Source: Streptococcus entericus DSM 14446
GTDB lineage: Bacteria; Bacillota; Bacilli; Lactobacillales; Streptococcaceae
Assembly (NCBI RefSeq): GCF_000380025.1
Contig: NZ_KB904156.1
Coordinates: 31,873 to 95,872, forward strand
Direction: 5' to 3'
Length of the DNA stretch: 64,000 nucleotides
Shown here: positions 45,585 to 55,216 of the stretch, piece after piece
How the letters are laid out: each line of letters opens with the position of its first letter
Numbering within the stretch: position 1 is the stretch's first letter
Notes under the pieces: model-generated
Told to the model about the DNA's origin: nothing
Databases searched by the model: none
The model's input: the letters and a program-made list of their open reading frames with translations, nothing else
Translations under genes and position numbers: made by a program

Positions 45585-46685
45585 ATGACCACAACAGGCA
45601 TTATCGCAGAGTTTAATCCCTTTCACAATGGACACAAGTACTTGCTTGACCAAGTGGAAGGTTTGAAAATCGTTGCCATGAGTGGCAATTTTATGCAGCG
45701 GGGGGAGCCTGCTATCGTGGATAAGTGGACGCGGGCGCAGATGGCGCTAGAGCATGGGGCGGACATCGTGGTGGAGTTGCCCTTTCTGGTGTCTGTCCAG
45801 TCGGCGGACTACTTTGCCAAAGGCGCAGTGGACATCCTGCGGCAGCTGGGGATTAACCAGCTGGCCTTTGGGACAGAGGCGGTCATGGACTACCAGCTGA
45901 TTGCGGACACCTACGCCAAGCAGGCAGAGGAGATGGAGACGTTTCTCACGCGCCTGCCCGACCACCTGTCTTACCCTGAAAAGGCGCAGACCATGTGGCA
46001 GACCTTTACGGGGCTGACCTTCACGGGTGACACGCCCAACCACATTTTGGCGCTGGCCTATGCCAAGGCGGCAGCTGGGACAGGGATTGCCCTTTGCCCT
46101 ATCGCTCGGCAGGGGGCTGGCTTTCACTCGGAGGAAATGGCAGAGCAGTATGCGTCAGCGACAGCCATCCGCAAGCACATCGCAGATGGCGACTTTGTCC
46201 GCATGGTCAGCCCAGCGGCTGATCTCCTGCTCTCCTCACCGCAGGTCTCCTGGGAAGCTTATTTCCCCCTGCTCCGCTATCAGATCCTGACCCACCCAAA
46301 CCTGACAGCAATCTATCAGGTCAATGCAGAGCTGGCTAGCCGTATCTGCTCTGCTATTGGCGATAGCCAGACCATTGACGAGCTCATCGCACGTGTTGCG
46401 ACCAAGCGCTACACCAAGGCACGGGTGCGGCGGGTGCTGACCTATATCCTGGTCAATGCGACAGAAGCGGAGCTGCCGTCTGCGGTGCGGGTCTTGGGCT
46501 TTAGCCCCACTGGACAAGCCCACCTGTCCAGCATCAAAGGTCAGGTAGCGCTTGTCACACGCATTGGCAAAGAGCCATGGGACGCCCTCACCCAGCAAGC
46601 AGATCGGATTTACCAACTGGGACACCCAGACCTAGCAGAGCAAAACTGGGGGCGAAAAGTCATTCGATCGGCTAACGTAGACTAG
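45585..46685 (+). CDS. tmcAL: tRNA(Met) cytidine acetate ligase TmcAL
   Basis: 366 residues. The N-terminal nucleotidyltransferase-like motif [17 protein letters not shown] (HxGH type) is followed by [35 protein letters not shown], characteristic of the YlbM/TmcAL family. It makes acetyl-AMP and acetylates C34 of elongator tRNA(Met). Normally it follows the rsfS-methyltransferase pair in streptococci; here it is displaced by the island. The codon use is high-GC like the yqe operon, unlike the island's right half. Confidence 0.95.
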   Translation: MTTTGIIAEFNPFHNGHKYLLDQVEGLKIVAMSGNFMQRGEPAIVDKWTRAQMALEHGADIVVELPFLVSVQSADYFAKGAVDILRQLGINQLAFGTEAVMDYQLIADTYAKQAEEMETFLTRLPDHLSYPEKAQTMWQTFTGLTFTGDTPNHILALAYAKAAAGTGIALCPIARQGAGFHSEEMAEQYASATAIRKHIADGDFVRMVSPAADLLLSSPQVSWEAYFPLLRYQILTHPNLTAIYQVNAELASRICSAIGDSQTIDELIARVATKRYTKARVRRVLTYILVNATEAELPSAVRVLGFSPTGQAHLSSIKGQVALVTRIGKEPWDALTQQADRIYQLGHPDLAEQNWGRKVIRSANVD

Positions 46686-46717
46686 TATTTTCTGAGAGAT
46701 TGGAGTATAATAAGGTC

Positions 46718-47023
46718 ATGAAAAAGAAAAAATTTGCCCTAGTGACAGGGTTTGTTAGCGCCCTAGGCATTCTTGCTCTTATTGGTCACAAAAAGCAGGT
46801 CAAAGAGCAACAAAAAGATAGCGAACTGTTAGCGGAGATTCGCGCCTTTTTCGCACCGATGGGAGAGATTGAGGTGGTTTATTTGACGGAGGTCAATAGC
46901 AGAGCTGGTCAAGCCTTTGGTGGTGTCGTTTTTGATGATGGTGTGGTATTTGATTTTCGCTACCACAAGGGTGACATTGATTACAAAGAGCATGATATGG
47001 AGAGAAATGATGAAGAAAGCTAG
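46718..47023 (+). CDS. DUF4651-like small membrane-anchored protein
   Basis: 101 residues from MKKKKFALVTGF; a TTG six codons earlier is less likely. An N-terminal membrane anchor (residues 6-23) precedes a soluble domain with GEIEVVYLTEVNSRAGQAFGGVVFDDG, which I associate with DUF4651 of streptococci. Function is unknown. It overlaps the thioredoxin-like gene that follows. Confidence 0.75.
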   Translation: MKKKKFALVTGFVSALGILALIGHKKQVKEQQKDSELLAEIRAFFAPMGEIEVVYLTEVNSRAGQAFGGVVFDDGVVFDFRYHKGDIDYKEHDMERNDEES

Positions 47024-47324
47024 TTCAATAAATGAGATCAGTCAGTTGGTCAACAGTGACCAGAAAGTTGTGTTTTTGTTTACCGCAGACTGGTGTGGGG
47101 ATTGTCAATTTATCTATCCTGTCTTAGATGAGTTGGTGGCGGATTTTCCACAACTGACCTTTTTGCAGGTTGACCGTGATCAGTTTATGGACTTGGCTAA
47201 GCAATGGGATGTGTTCGGTATCCCAAGCCTTGTTGTCACCCAAGGTGGTCAAGAAATCGGTCGCCTCGTTAACCGCCTCCGAAAAACAAAGCAAGAGATT
47301 AGCCAATTTTTACAAACGATCTAA
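47010..47324 (+). CDS. Thioredoxin family protein
   Basis: 104 residues from the ATG at 47010; the adjacent ATG at 47007 is an alternative. Thioredoxin fold with the active site FTADWCGDCQF (CGDC), the cis-proline in FGIPSLVV and a C-terminal helix. It is a cytoplasmic thiol-disulphide reductase of unknown partner. It overlaps the upstream gene by 14 nt and precedes ytpR by 9 nt. Confidence 0.93.
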   Translation: MKKASSINEISQLVNSDQKVVFLFTADWCGDCQFIYPVLDELVADFPQLTFLQVDRDQFMDLAKQWDVFGIPSLVVTQGGQEIGRLVNRLRKTKQEISQFLQTI

Positions 47325-47333
47325 GGAGAAAAC

Positions 47334-47957
47334 ATGATTTTTATCTATAACAAACATGTGGGTGATGTGCTCATGGTCATTGTTGCTGACGACCAGAAGC
47401 AAGCTGTTGAAGTTGACAAGCGAGAGACTGTTGCCCGCATTGTCCGCAAAGCTGATGGTCAAACGGTGGCTTGGAACATTTTCCAAGTGTCAGAACTGTT
47501 TCCAATTGAGGGGAATGGTCAGGTTTTTCTATCAGCAGAGGAGTTGCAGACACTCAATCAGCGCTTGACTGAACTTGGTTTTGATGAGGAGCTTGTGGCT
47601 GATGACCAGCCCAAATTTGTCGTGGGTGAGATTGTTGAGTTGACTGCTCATCCAGATAGTGACCACCTGAACATTTGCCAAGTCAAAGTATCAGCTGATG
47701 AGACGGTTCAGATTGTTGCAGGAGCTCCAAATGTCGCGTTAGGATTGAAAACAATTGTTGCCTTGCCAGGTGCCATGATGCCGAGTGGTCTGTTGATTTT
47801 TCCAGGGCAGTTGCGCGGTGTTGACAGTTATGGCATGATGTGTTCCCCACGGGAGCTGGCTCTGCCGAATGCTCCTCAAAAACGAGGAATCATTGAATTA
47901 GCAGCTGATACTCCCGTTGGTCAAGCATTTTCACCAGATAAACACTGGCAACTTTAG
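47334..47957 (+). CDS. ytpR: YtpR family tRNA-binding protein (EMAP domain)
   Basis: 207 residues. An N-terminal domain precedes the OB-fold tRNA-binding domain VVGEIVELTAHPDSDHLNICQVKV, with IVAGAPNV and the GVDSYGMMCSPREL loop as in the N-terminus of PheT. It probably binds tRNA or tRNA-like RNA; its exact role is unknown. Ribosome-binding site AAGGAG. A terminator-like AGGACTCTCC/GGAGAGTTTTTCC follows at about 47961-47992. Confidence 0.93.
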   Translation: MIFIYNKHVGDVLMVIVADDQKQAVEVDKRETVARIVRKADGQTVAWNIFQVSELFPIEGNGQVFLSAEELQTLNQRLTELGFDEELVADDQPKFVVGEIVELTAHPDSDHLNICQVKVSADETVQIVAGAPNVALGLKTIVALPGAMMPSGLLIFPGQLRGVDSYGMMCSPRELALPNAPQKRGIIELAADTPVGQAFSPDKHWQL

Positions 47958-48068
47958 TAAGGACTCTCCTGTTTTCAGGAGAGTTTTTCCTTAAATGAAA
48001 GCCGTTTAACCTTAAAATACAGCTTTAGTCCATCAGTTCTAATCTTTCTGTCATAAATGTCATGCCTT

Positions 48069-48085
48069 TGTGATGTGATTGTTAC
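48069..48085 (+). promoter_or_regulatory. WalR (VicR)-like direct repeat before the CHAP gene
   Basis: TGTGAT-N5-TGTTAC fits the WalR pattern TGTWAH-N5-TGTWAH with one deviation. It lies around the -35 position of a possible -10 TATGCT at 48096-48101. WalR controls CHAP-type wall hydrolases such as PcsB in streptococci, so the site is plausible. Confidence 0.5.
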
Positions 48086-48137
48086 AAATCTATCGTATGC
48101 TAGACAGGCAGTTTAATGATAGAAAGGAATTCAGATA

Positions 48138-48803
48138 ATGTTAAAATTAAGAAAATCATTGTTCCAGATGGCCTTATTAGGGGCTTTGATGGCTGGACAA
48201 TTATTACTATTATCAACTGTTCAGGCCAATAGCCTTGACCAAACAGAGCAAGAGCTGGTGACGGCCTTGAAGGCTCGCCAGCGAGAACTAAAAGCAGCAC
48301 ATGAGAAAGCTGAGGCTGAAGCCAAGGCTGCCGCTGAGGCAAAAGCTGCGCAGGAAAAAGCCGAAGCCGAAGCAAAAGCAGCGGCAGAGGCGGCTAATCC
48401 TTATCGGAGCCGTAGCGAGCTGGCGATTGCAAATGCACAAGCCAACCTGACTTCTGGCAACTTCTACCCCGTTGGACAGTGTACCTGGGGTGTCAAGGAA
48501 TTGGCACCGTGGGCATATACTTATTGGGGCAACGGCGGAGACTGGGCGGCGAGTGCAGCGGCAGATGGCTTTACGATAGGTACCGTACCTGTCGAAGGTG
48601 CGATTGCTGTATGGACCGATCCTTATGGTGGCTATGGTCACGTGGCTTATGTGACTGATGTACAGAGCGAATTTAGTATTCAGGTCTTGGAAGCTAATAT
48701 TGGTGGTAATCCCAATATTGCCAACTATCGTGGTTTCTTTGACCCAACTCAAACTTCTGAAGGGGTTGTGAGTTACATTTATCCGATTTCCCCACAACTA
48801 TAA
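48138..48803 (+). CDS. Secreted CHAP-domain peptidoglycan hydrolase
   Basis: 221 residues. A signal peptide (about 1-31, cleaved near VQANS) is followed by an Ala/Glu/Lys-rich coiled coil with [21 protein letters not shown] repeats (about 45-90) and a C-terminal CHAP domain. Catalytic Cys is in [12 protein letters not shown] and His in [11 protein letters not shown], with a later Glu/Asn in [13 protein letters not shown] enzymes are amidases or endopeptidases that cut stem peptides or cross-bridges. The architecture resembles PcsB/Sle1-like wall-splitting proteins but is shorter. Strong ribosome-binding site GAAAGGA. Confidence 0.92.
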   Translation: MLKLRKSLFQMALLGALMAGQLLLLSTVQANSLDQTEQELVTALKARQRELKAAHEKAEAEAKAAAEAKAAQEKAEAEAKAAAEAANPYRSRSELAIANAQANLTSGNFYPVGQCTWGVKELAPWAYTYWGNGGDWAASAAADGFTIGTVPVEGAIAVWTDPYGGYGHVAYVTDVQSEFSIQVLEANIGGNPNIANYRGFFDPTQTSEGVVSYIYPISPQL

Positions 48804-48813
48804 CTAAACATGA

Positions 48814-48846
48814 CCCTCCTAGACATCTTGTTCTAGGAGGGTTTTG
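48814..48846 (+). terminator. CHAP gene terminator
   Basis: An 11-bp perfect stem ACCCTCCTAGA/TCTAGGAGGGT has an 8-nt loop and a TTTT tail. Confidence 0.9.
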
Positions 48847-48852
48847 ACGATA

Positions 48853-48898
48853 AAAGGCTTGGAAAGCTCGTTCGAGCCAGATATTTCCAAGCCTTTTG
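48853..48898. terminator. Second hairpin, terminator for the converging XRE-TPR gene
   Basis: A 14-bp perfect stem AAAAGGCTTGGAAA/TTTCCAAGCCTTTT encloses an 18-nt loop with its own GCTCG/CGAGC pairing. On the minus strand it ends in T4. Confidence 0.8.
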
Positions 48899-48939
48899 AT
48901 GGTGCCTACTTGGAAATTCTTGATGATTAGGTTGGCTAT

Positions 48940-49992
48940 TTAGTTAGAAGAGTTGCCGACTGATTGGCTTAAGGAGGTCAGTTGTAAGATTTTTTCGTTG
49001 ATGCGGTCAATGTGGCTACCGAAACGATAGTTCCAATCCTCTCTTAAAATTTTGAGAACGTGTTTGTAGGCTTTAATAGCAGCCTCATGGTCACCCAGTC
49101 TGATGTGACATTGGGCGATAGATTCGTAAAAGTCGGTGTAGCGCGGTTTAACCTGCGCCTCAAAGGCCGCCTCCCAAATGGGAATGGCTTCTTTGTAATA
49201 GGCATTTTGAGAGAAGGCATTAGCGACAGCAAAGAGGACTCGCCAGTCTTTGGAAAACTGCTGAGTTAAGGTCAGATAGTCTGTTTTAACCATTTTGAAA
49301 CCTCTAGCTTTTTCTTCTATGAAAATCTTGTAAAAAGCATTTAACGGATCTGGGTTATTGATTTCTGATGCTGTCAAGATCTGACGAGCCTCTGTTAGAC
49401 GACCATCATCGATGAGGTTATCTAAAAGGTAAAAGTAGAGGCGTTGGTTTTCAGGGGCGACCAGCAAGGTTTTCTGGTAATAATCGATGAGTTCCTGGCG
49501 ATTTCGGACATCCCAGTCATAGATAACGCCACCAGAAGCAGCGTTGATGATGCTAATATCTCTCTTGCTGTTAGGGCGCAGCTCAAGAGCTTTTTTACAA
49601 TAGAAACTAGCTTTCTTGCGCAGCTGCTCTGCATGGCTCAGATAGAGCCAGCCCAGTGTTGAGTTGGCGTCGTACTTGTCTGGTGTCATCGTGAGCTGAT
49701 TCAGTAAAAAGCTCTCAAATTGTTGGAAGTCTTTGTTGGATAGGGAGATGCCGTATTCTAGGCTGTTTTGGATTTTTTCATAGTAGTTTTCCGCTGTGTA
49801 ATCAAACAGCTCATCAATACTAACGCCGAAAAGAGTAGCCAGTTCAGGTAAGAGACTGATATCTGGTTGAGAAAAATCAGTCTCCCATTTGGATACTGCT
49901 TGATTAGATAACCCTAATTGTTCAGCCAGTTGAATCTGACTGAGTCCTGCTTTGAGCCGTAGTTGTTTAATTTTTTTACCAATGGTTTGCAT
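48940..49992 (-). CDS. XRE-family regulator with TPR repeats
   Basis: 350 residues. Residues about 4-65 form a helix-turn-helix (LSQIQLAEQLGLSNQAVSKWETDFSQPDISLLPELATLFGVSIDELF). The rest is all-helical, with repeats such as LYFYLLDNLIDDGRLTEARQILTAS and ESIAQCHIRLGDHEAAIKAYKHVLKI, typical of TPR. This layout occurs in peptide-sensing or metabolic regulators, but no peptide gene is visible next to it. Monocistronic, with good ribosome-binding site AGGAGG. Confidence 0.88.
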   Translation of the reverse strand: MQTIGKKIKQLRLKAGLSQIQLAEQLGLSNQAVSKWETDFSQPDISLLPELATLFGVSIDELFDYTAENYYEKIQNSLEYGISLSNKDFQQFESFLLNQLTMTPDKYDANSTLGWLYLSHAEQLRKKASFYCKKALELRPNSKRDISIINAASGGVIYDWDVRNRQELIDYYQKTLLVAPENQRLYFYLLDNLIDDGRLTEARQILTASEINNPDPLNAFYKIFIEEKARGFKMVKTDYLTLTQQFSKDWRVLFAVANAFSQNAYYKEAIPIWEAAFEAQVKPRYTDFYESIAQCHIRLGDHEAAIKAYKHVLKILREDWNYRFGSHIDRINEKILQLTSLSQSVGNSSN

Positions 49993-50464
49993 AGGAACCT
50001 CCGTAGTGTGATATTAAGAGCTCTTACCTTATTATACGCTAGAAGTATCAAATAACAAGAGAACATTTGTTGGATAAACTGTAAAAATAGTTGAATATCA
50101 GTCAGATGCCACCGGAAGTCTAAGAATCTTGATAGGATCTAACTCATTTACTGTTTTGGCGTTGACAGCTTAAACCTTTTGAGGCGAGTTGCTTCTCTGG
50201 TGGTGATAAAATTTACAAGGCTTATCTCAGTGGCAGGTTGACTAAATCATTCAGCTTATCTTTTGTCATGACGTTATTTGACAGTCAGCAAGATGGTGTT
50301 AAAAATAACTATGGTAGTTGACGGCACTGGACTTTCCTGAGTGCTTTTTCATTAACCATGAGAAGGTCCGAAGGCAAAGAGAAAAGGACTTACAAGCGGC
50401 ACCTCAATCGTTAGCATTGTTCCATCTAACGGCTGAGATTTTCCGTTTGAAGTCCTAGTTTATT
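49993..50464. other. Long intergenic stretch with a structured element before the rnjA end
   Basis: No gene was recognised. Near the right end AGGACTTACAAGCGG pairs with CCGTTTGAAGTCCT (about 50385-50399 with 50442-50456) around an inner CGTTAG/CTAACG stem. It may terminate rnjA on the minus strand. Confidence 0.5.
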
Positions 50465-52144
50465 TTAGTTATCAGGTGTTAAAACCATAGGGATAATAAT
50501 GGGCTCACGCTCGGTTTTCTCGTAGAGGAAAGGCTTGAGCGCATTGATAATTGCACCGTTGACAGACTGGATATTAGCATCCTTGTTCTTTAAGGCAACG
50601 CGAATGGTGTTAAAGAGTAGGCGCTGACTTTCACGAATCAAATCACCAGACTCGCGCATGTAAATGAAGCCACGGCTGAGAATATCTGGTCCCGCTAAAA
50701 CCATCTTGGTCTTGAAATCAACAGTTGCTACTGCAAGCACGACCCCATCTTCTGACAGGTCACGGCGGTCACGCAGGACAGCAGCACCAATTTCACCAAT
50801 ACGATTACCGTCAACGTAGACATCTTGGGCATTAAACTTGCCAGCCAGTCGCGCTGAGTCCTTAGTTACGGCGAGGACATCACCGTTTTCCATAATAAAC
50901 GTGTTTTCCTTTGGCACACCGCAGTCCACTGCCAAACCAGCATGAACTTTTTGCATGCGGTATTCCCCATGGACCGGCATGAAGAATTTTGGCTTCATGA
51001 GACGAATCATCAGTTTTTGTTCTTGTTGACCACCATGTCCAGAAGTGTGGATGTTGTTAATCTTGCCGTGAATGACCTCAACCCCAGCTTCCTGGATGGT
51101 GTTAATCAACTTGTTAACGCTGGTGGTATTTCCAGGAATTGGACTTGATGAGAACATCACTGTATCGCCAGGTTGTAGCACCACATGACGGTGCATGCCG
51201 TTAGCAATCCGAGATAGCGCCGCCATCGACTCACCTTGACTTCCTGTACACATGATGAGGATTTCACTGGCGTGGTAGTTTTTAATCTCGTTTGGCTCGA
51301 TGATGGTGCCCTTCGGCACCTTGATGTAGCCGAGCTCGATACCGTTGACAATGGCTTTTTCCATGGAACGCCCAAAGACAACGATCTTCCGACCGGTCTT
51401 AACCGCCGCTTCTGCAGCTTGTTGCAAACGGAAGATGTTGGAAGCAAAGGAGGCAAAGATAATCCGTCCTTGGATATTCTCGATGATATTGAGAATTGAT
51501 TTTCCAACAACTTGCTCGGATTCTGTGAATGTTGGCACTGTCGCGTTGGTCGAGTCAGATAGAAGCAACAGCACCCCATCTTCACCTAGCGCTGCCATGC
51601 GGTGGAGGTCAGCAGGCTCTCCAACAGGGGTAAAGTCAAACTTGAAGTCTCCCGTGCAGACCACCTTACCTTGAGGGGTATGGATGACAATTCCCAAAGG
51701 CTCTGGAATAGAGTGAGTGGTGCGGAAAAAAGTCACCTTCAAGTGTTTGAAGACCAGTTCGCTGTTGTGGTTAATCTCATGTAGTTTGGCCTGACGGAGC
51801 AGACCGTGTTCTTCCAGTTTGCCACGAATCAGGGCTAGAGCCAATGGCCCAGCATAAACGGGGATATTGGCCTGTTTAAGCAGGAAGGGAATGCCACCGA
51901 TGTGGTCTTCGTGTCCGTGGGTGATGACCAAGGCTTTAACGCGGTCGATGTTGTCAACGATGTAGGAATAATCAGGGATAACATAGTCAATCCCTAGCAA
52001 ATCATCTTCTGGAAATTTAATCCCAGCATCAACGATGATGATTTCATTTTGGTACTCAATGCCGTAGGTGTTCTTACCGATTTCGCCAAGACCTCCGATG
52101 GCAAAGACCCCAACTTCGTGTGGTTTTAAGTTCACTTTTACCAT
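50465..52144 (-). CDS. rnjA: Ribonuclease J1
   Basis: 559 residues. Metallo-beta-lactamase/beta-CASP nuclease with HGHEDHIGG (metal ligands), a GDFKFDF motif, the beta-CASP motif SDSTNA, and later [10 protein letters not shown] and PVHGEYRM. It is an endo- and 5' exonuclease that matures and degrades RNA. The pairing with rpoY directly upstream (1-nt gap) is the conserved rpoY-rnjA arrangement, so J1 is chosen over J2. Confidence 0.95.
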   Translation of the reverse strand: MVKVNLKPHEVGVFAIGGLGEIGKNTYGIEYQNEIIIVDAGIKFPEDDLLGIDYVIPDYSYIVDNIDRVKALVITHGHEDHIGGIPFLLKQANIPVYAGPLALALIRGKLEEHGLLRQAKLHEINHNSELVFKHLKVTFFRTTHSIPEPLGIVIHTPQGKVVCTGDFKFDFTPVGEPADLHRMAALGEDGVLLLLSDSTNATVPTFTESEQVVGKSILNIIENIQGRIIFASFASNIFRLQQAAEAAVKTGRKIVVFGRSMEKAIVNGIELGYIKVPKGTIIEPNEIKNYHASEILIMCTGSQGESMAALSRIANGMHRHVVLQPGDTVMFSSSPIPGNTTSVNKLINTIQEAGVEVIHGKINNIHTSGHGGQQEQKLMIRLMKPKFFMPVHGEYRMQKVHAGLAVDCGVPKENTFIMENGDVLAVTKDSARLAGKFNAQDVYVDGNRIGEIGAAVLRDRRDLSEDGVVLAVATVDFKTKMVLAGPDILSRGFIYMRESGDLIRESQRLLFNTIRVALKNKDANIQSVNGAIINALKPFLYEKTEREPIIIPMVLTPDN

Positions 52145-52145
52145 C

Positions 52146-52376
52146 TTAGAACTCCGTTAATTCAAAAACGCCAGACTCTTTTTCATGGGCTAAATGCTTA
52201 TCTGATAAGTGCTGAATGAGTTCGATGTTATAAGCGGTATTTTCCTCAACGAGTTGACGAACCTTGATGCGCCCTTCTAGTTCTGTTTTGGCATCCACCT
52301 CGATATAGATGGTCTTGGTTGTTTCTCGACGTGGGCTGCGGTCTTTTGTTTCTTGGTAAAATACTTTGTAAATCAT
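52146..52376 (-). CDS. rpoY: RNA polymerase epsilon subunit RpoY
   Basis: 76 residues, starting [24 protein letters not shown], followed by a negatively charged domain ending in [11 protein letters not shown] small Firmicute-specific polymerase subunit (former DUF1447/YkzG). Operon with rnjA. Ribosome-binding site AAAGGA on the minus strand. Confidence 0.95.
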   Translation of the reverse strand: MIYKVFYQETKDRSPRRETTKTIYIEVDAKTELEGRIKVRQLVEENTAYNIELIQHLSDKHLAHEKESGVFELTEF

Positions 52377-52653
52377 GATAATCCTTTCTGTATGGCTTCT
52401 CAGTCAGTCTGTCAACATCACCAAAACAATCCCCAATCGTGGGGTGCTTGGCTAATTAAATTTCAGAGTAATCAGCACCTGTTTAACCACTCAGTCATAA
52501 GCGTTAAAGATATAGGTATTAAATTTGACCGTGATGCGTTGCAATTATTTTAATTATAGCATAAAATAGGAGGTATAAGCAAGCCGAGACTTTGCAGGTT
52601 GACGCATAATGCCCTGACAAAAACCAGATATTAATCAGATAAAAAGGACAAGC

Positions 52654-53337
52654 ATGAAGATTTTAGCCTTTGATAGCTCCAACCAAGCTTTAAGCATCGC
52701 CCTCCTAGAGGACGACCGTTTGTTGGCGGATTTGACCCTCAACATCAAGAAAAACCACAGCATCAGCCTCATGCCCAGCATCGATTTTCTCATGGCACAA
52801 GCAGGGCTGACCCCTCAAGACCTTGACCGCATCGCTGTCGCTCAGGGACCAGGCTCCTATACAGGATTACGGATGGCGGTAGCAACAGCCAAGACTTTAG
52901 CCTATACCCTTGCTATTGACTTGGTCGGCATCTCCAGCCTCTACGCCCTAACGCCTGAGGCTCAAGGGGTGATTATCCCTCTGATCGACGCTCGCCGCAA
53001 CACGGTTTATGCTGGTTTTTATGAGAATGGCAGAGCAATTGCGCCAGATACCAACTGTGCCTTTAGCGATTTACTTGATTGTCTATCTGACCAGCAAGAC
53101 CTGACCTTTGTCGGTGAGGTGACCAATTTCCGTCAGCAGATTGAGGAGCGCTATCCAGACGCTCATATCTTGCCAACCTTGCCGTCTGCTTATCGTATCG
53201 GGTGCGCAGCTATAACCGCTGTTCCTGTTGATCCCCATGCCTTTGTACCGACCTACCTCAAACGGGTTGAAGCCGAGGAAAATTGGTTGAAGAACCATGA
53301 AGCAGGCGACAGCAAGACCTACATTCAGAGGGTCTAA
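52654..53337 (+). CDS. tsaB: tRNA threonylcarbamoyladenosine biosynthesis protein TsaB
   Basis: 227 residues. ASKHA fold beginning ILAFDSSNQALSIALLE, with KNHSISLMPSIDFLM and the VAQGPGSYTGLRMAVATAKTLAY motif. It is the scaffold partner of TsaD in making t6A37 of tRNAs. First gene of the tsaB-rimI-tsaD operon; rimI follows after 1 nt. Confidence 0.95.
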   Translation: MKILAFDSSNQALSIALLEDDRLLADLTLNIKKNHSISLMPSIDFLMAQAGLTPQDLDRIAVAQGPGSYTGLRMAVATAKTLAYTLAIDLVGISSLYALTPEAQGVIIPLIDARRNTVYAGFYENGRAIAPDTNCAFSDLLDCLSDQQDLTFVGEVTNFRQQIEERYPDAHILPTLPSAYRIGCAAITAVPVDPHAFVPTYLKRVEAEENWLKNHEAGDSKTYIQRV

Positions 53338-53338
53338 G

Positions 53339-53740
53339 ATGACGACAGCACAAGCGATTTATGACATTTTAACAGATGTTTATGGGCAGTCGCCGTGGAC
53401 GTTAGAACAGATTAGTGCGGACCTAGATAAACCAGAAAGCCAGTATTTTTATCGTTATGAAGGGCAAGAATTAGTTGGGTTCTTGGCGGTTCAACTCTTA
53501 GTTGGCGAGCTTGAAATCACCAATATCGCTGTAAAAAGAGCCTACCAAGGCAGGGGCTTGGCTGACCAGCTCATGCAAGCTTTGGCTAAGGAGCGCCAGC
53601 CGATTTTCCTAGAAGTGAGAAGCAGCAATCAGGCTGCCCAAGCCCTCTATCTCAAGCATGGCTTTTCTGCTGTGGGTCGGCGAAAGAACTACTACCATCA
53701 GCCGACTGAAGACGCCATCATCATGACGCGTCAACAGTGA
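53339..53740 (+). CDS. rimI: Ribosomal protein S18-alanine N-acetyltransferase RimI (GNAT)
   Basis: 133 residues from the ATG at 53339, directly after the tsaB stop. GNAT motifs: LEITNIAVKRAYQGRGLADQLMQAL (acetyl-CoA-binding R/Q-x-x-G-x-G/A) and FLEVRSSNQAAQALYLKHGF. In many Firmicutes this gene sits between tsaB and tsaD. The substrate is inferred from the family. Confidence 0.9.
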   Translation: MTTAQAIYDILTDVYGQSPWTLEQISADLDKPESQYFYRYEGQELVGFLAVQLLVGELEITNIAVKRAYQGRGLADQLMQALAKERQPIFLEVRSSNQAAQALYLKHGFSAVGRRKNYYHQPTEDAIIMTRQQ

Positions 53741-53773
53741 CGCTCAGCTATTTTCCAAATAGAAAGAAATCAG

Positions 53774-54787
53774 ATGACAGATAGATACATCCTAGCCATC
53801 GAAAGCTCTTGTGATGAGACCAGTGTGGCTATTGTCAAAAATGATAAGGAGCTCTTAACCAACATTATCGCTAGTCAGGTGGAGAGCCACAAGCGCTTTG
53901 GTGGAGTGGTGCCTGAGGTGGCCAGCCGCCACCATGTGGAAGTCATCACGACCTGTATTGCCGATGCTCTGAGCGAGGCTGGCTTGGTTGCTAGCGACCT
54001 GACGGCTGTGGCGGTGACTGAGGGGCCTGGACTTGTTGGTGCCCTTTTGGTGGGTATGGCAGCTGCTAAGGCTTTTGCCTGGGCGCACGGACTTCCGCTT
54101 ATCCCTGTCAACCACATGGCAGGGCATCTGATGGCGGCAAAAGAGCAAAGCGATTTAACTTATCCTCTTATGGCGCTTTTAGTATCAGGTGGGCATACGG
54201 AGTTGGTCTATGTACCTGAGGCAGGTGATTACCGCATCATTGCTGAGACGCGAGATGATGCGGTGGGAGAGGCCTACGACAAGGTCGGTCGGGTCATGGG
54301 CTTGACCTATCCAGCTGGTCGTGAGATTGACCAGCTCGCCCATCAAGGACAGGATACCTACAATCTCCCACGTGCCATGATTAAGGAAGACCATCTGGAT
54401 TTCTCCTTTTCAGGGCTCAAGTCAGCCTTTATCAACCTCCACCACAATGCCCAGCAAAAAGGCGAGGACTTAGTTCTAGAAGACCTTTGTGCGTCCTTTC
54501 AGGCGGCAGTGTTAGATGTGCTGATTGCAAAAACTAAGAAAGCCCTCGCCCAGTACCCTGTCAAGCAGCTGGTTGTCGCAGGCGGTGTCGCAGCGAATCA
54601 GGGCTTACGTGAGCGTCTTGAGGTGGACATCACCGATGTTGAGGTAATTGTGCCACCTCTGCGCCTTTGTGGCGATAATGCCGGCATGATTGCCCTTGCT
54701 GCGGTTGTTGAATACGAGAAGGGCAATCTTGCGGACCTATCGCTTAATGCCAAACCTAGTTTGGTCTTTAAGGGCATTGAGGACTAA
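53774..54787 (+). CDS. tsaD: tRNA N6-adenosine threonylcarbamoyltransferase TsaD
   Basis: 337 residues. Opens [16 protein letters not shown]. Iron-binding HMAGH motif is in [10 protein letters not shown], nucleotide-binding [10 protein letters not shown] and [13 protein letters not shown], and a late Asp in [10 protein letters not shown]. It transfers the threonylcarbamoyl group to A37 of tRNAs reading ANN codons. End of the operon. Confidence 0.97.
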   Translation: MTDRYILAIESSCDETSVAIVKNDKELLTNIIASQVESHKRFGGVVPEVASRHHVEVITTCIADALSEAGLVASDLTAVAVTEGPGLVGALLVGMAAAKAFAWAHGLPLIPVNHMAGHLMAAKEQSDLTYPLMALLVSGGHTELVYVPEAGDYRIIAETRDDAVGEAYDKVGRVMGLTYPAGREIDQLAHQGQDTYNLPRAMIKEDHLDFSFSGLKSAFINLHHNAQQKGEDLVLEDLCASFQAAVLDVLIAKTKKALAQYPVKQLVVAGGVAANQGLRERLEVDITDVEVIVPPLRLCGDNAGMIALAAVVEYEKGNLADLSLNAKPSLVFKGIED

Positions 54788-54924
54788 AAGGCGTTTTCCT
54801 GCTTGGCTAGTAACCAGCTAATAACTGTTTCTAAACGCATAGTGGACGATATGGTTGGCTCTGACCGTTGCCAGAACAGAATTGATAGCTGGTCAGTTTG
54901 GTGTATTGAAGAGCAGATTAGAGA

Positions 54925-55027
54925 CTAGGTTGCTTTAAGAAGACGATGAATTAACTTGCTATAGCTATTCTGACAGGCAAAGTGTATTGAGTGCATAAAC
55001 GCTAATCAACCAGACAAAGCAACCTAG
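54925..55027. repeat. Perfect 12-bp inverted repeat in the tsaD-azlC spacer
   Basis: CTAGGTTGCTTT (54925-54936) and AAAGCAACCTAG (55016-55027) are exact complements, separated by 79 nt. The right arm is followed by CCTTTTCC, so a long terminator is possible. The rest of 54788-55216 holds no gene; TGCTATGAT near 55165 resembles an extended -10 for azlC. Confidence 0.6.
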
Positions 55028-55216
55028 CCTTTTCCGGGTCAGCAGAGAACTGTCGTTTTGACCTGAAAATGATTGTTCAAGCTAACTCTTACTGCTGACT
55101 TTCTTTTAATCATTCTTATCTGATAACTTTGACCCGTCTGCCTTTGTGGTAGGTGGGTTTTGTGCTATGATAGGACAGTTGAAAATAAGTGAAACTGGTT
55201 GAAAGGATAACAATAA

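Noticed and set aside
48288..48797. 169-codon minus-strand frame over the CHAP gene.
   Set aside because: Shadow of the CHAP coding sequence, whose catalytic motifs are on the + strand.
30628..50414. The 14-mer ACCTCAATCGTTAG occurs in two gene-free stretches (30628 and 50401).
   Set aside because: Flanks do not match, and several chance 14-base matches are expected in a 64-kb window.
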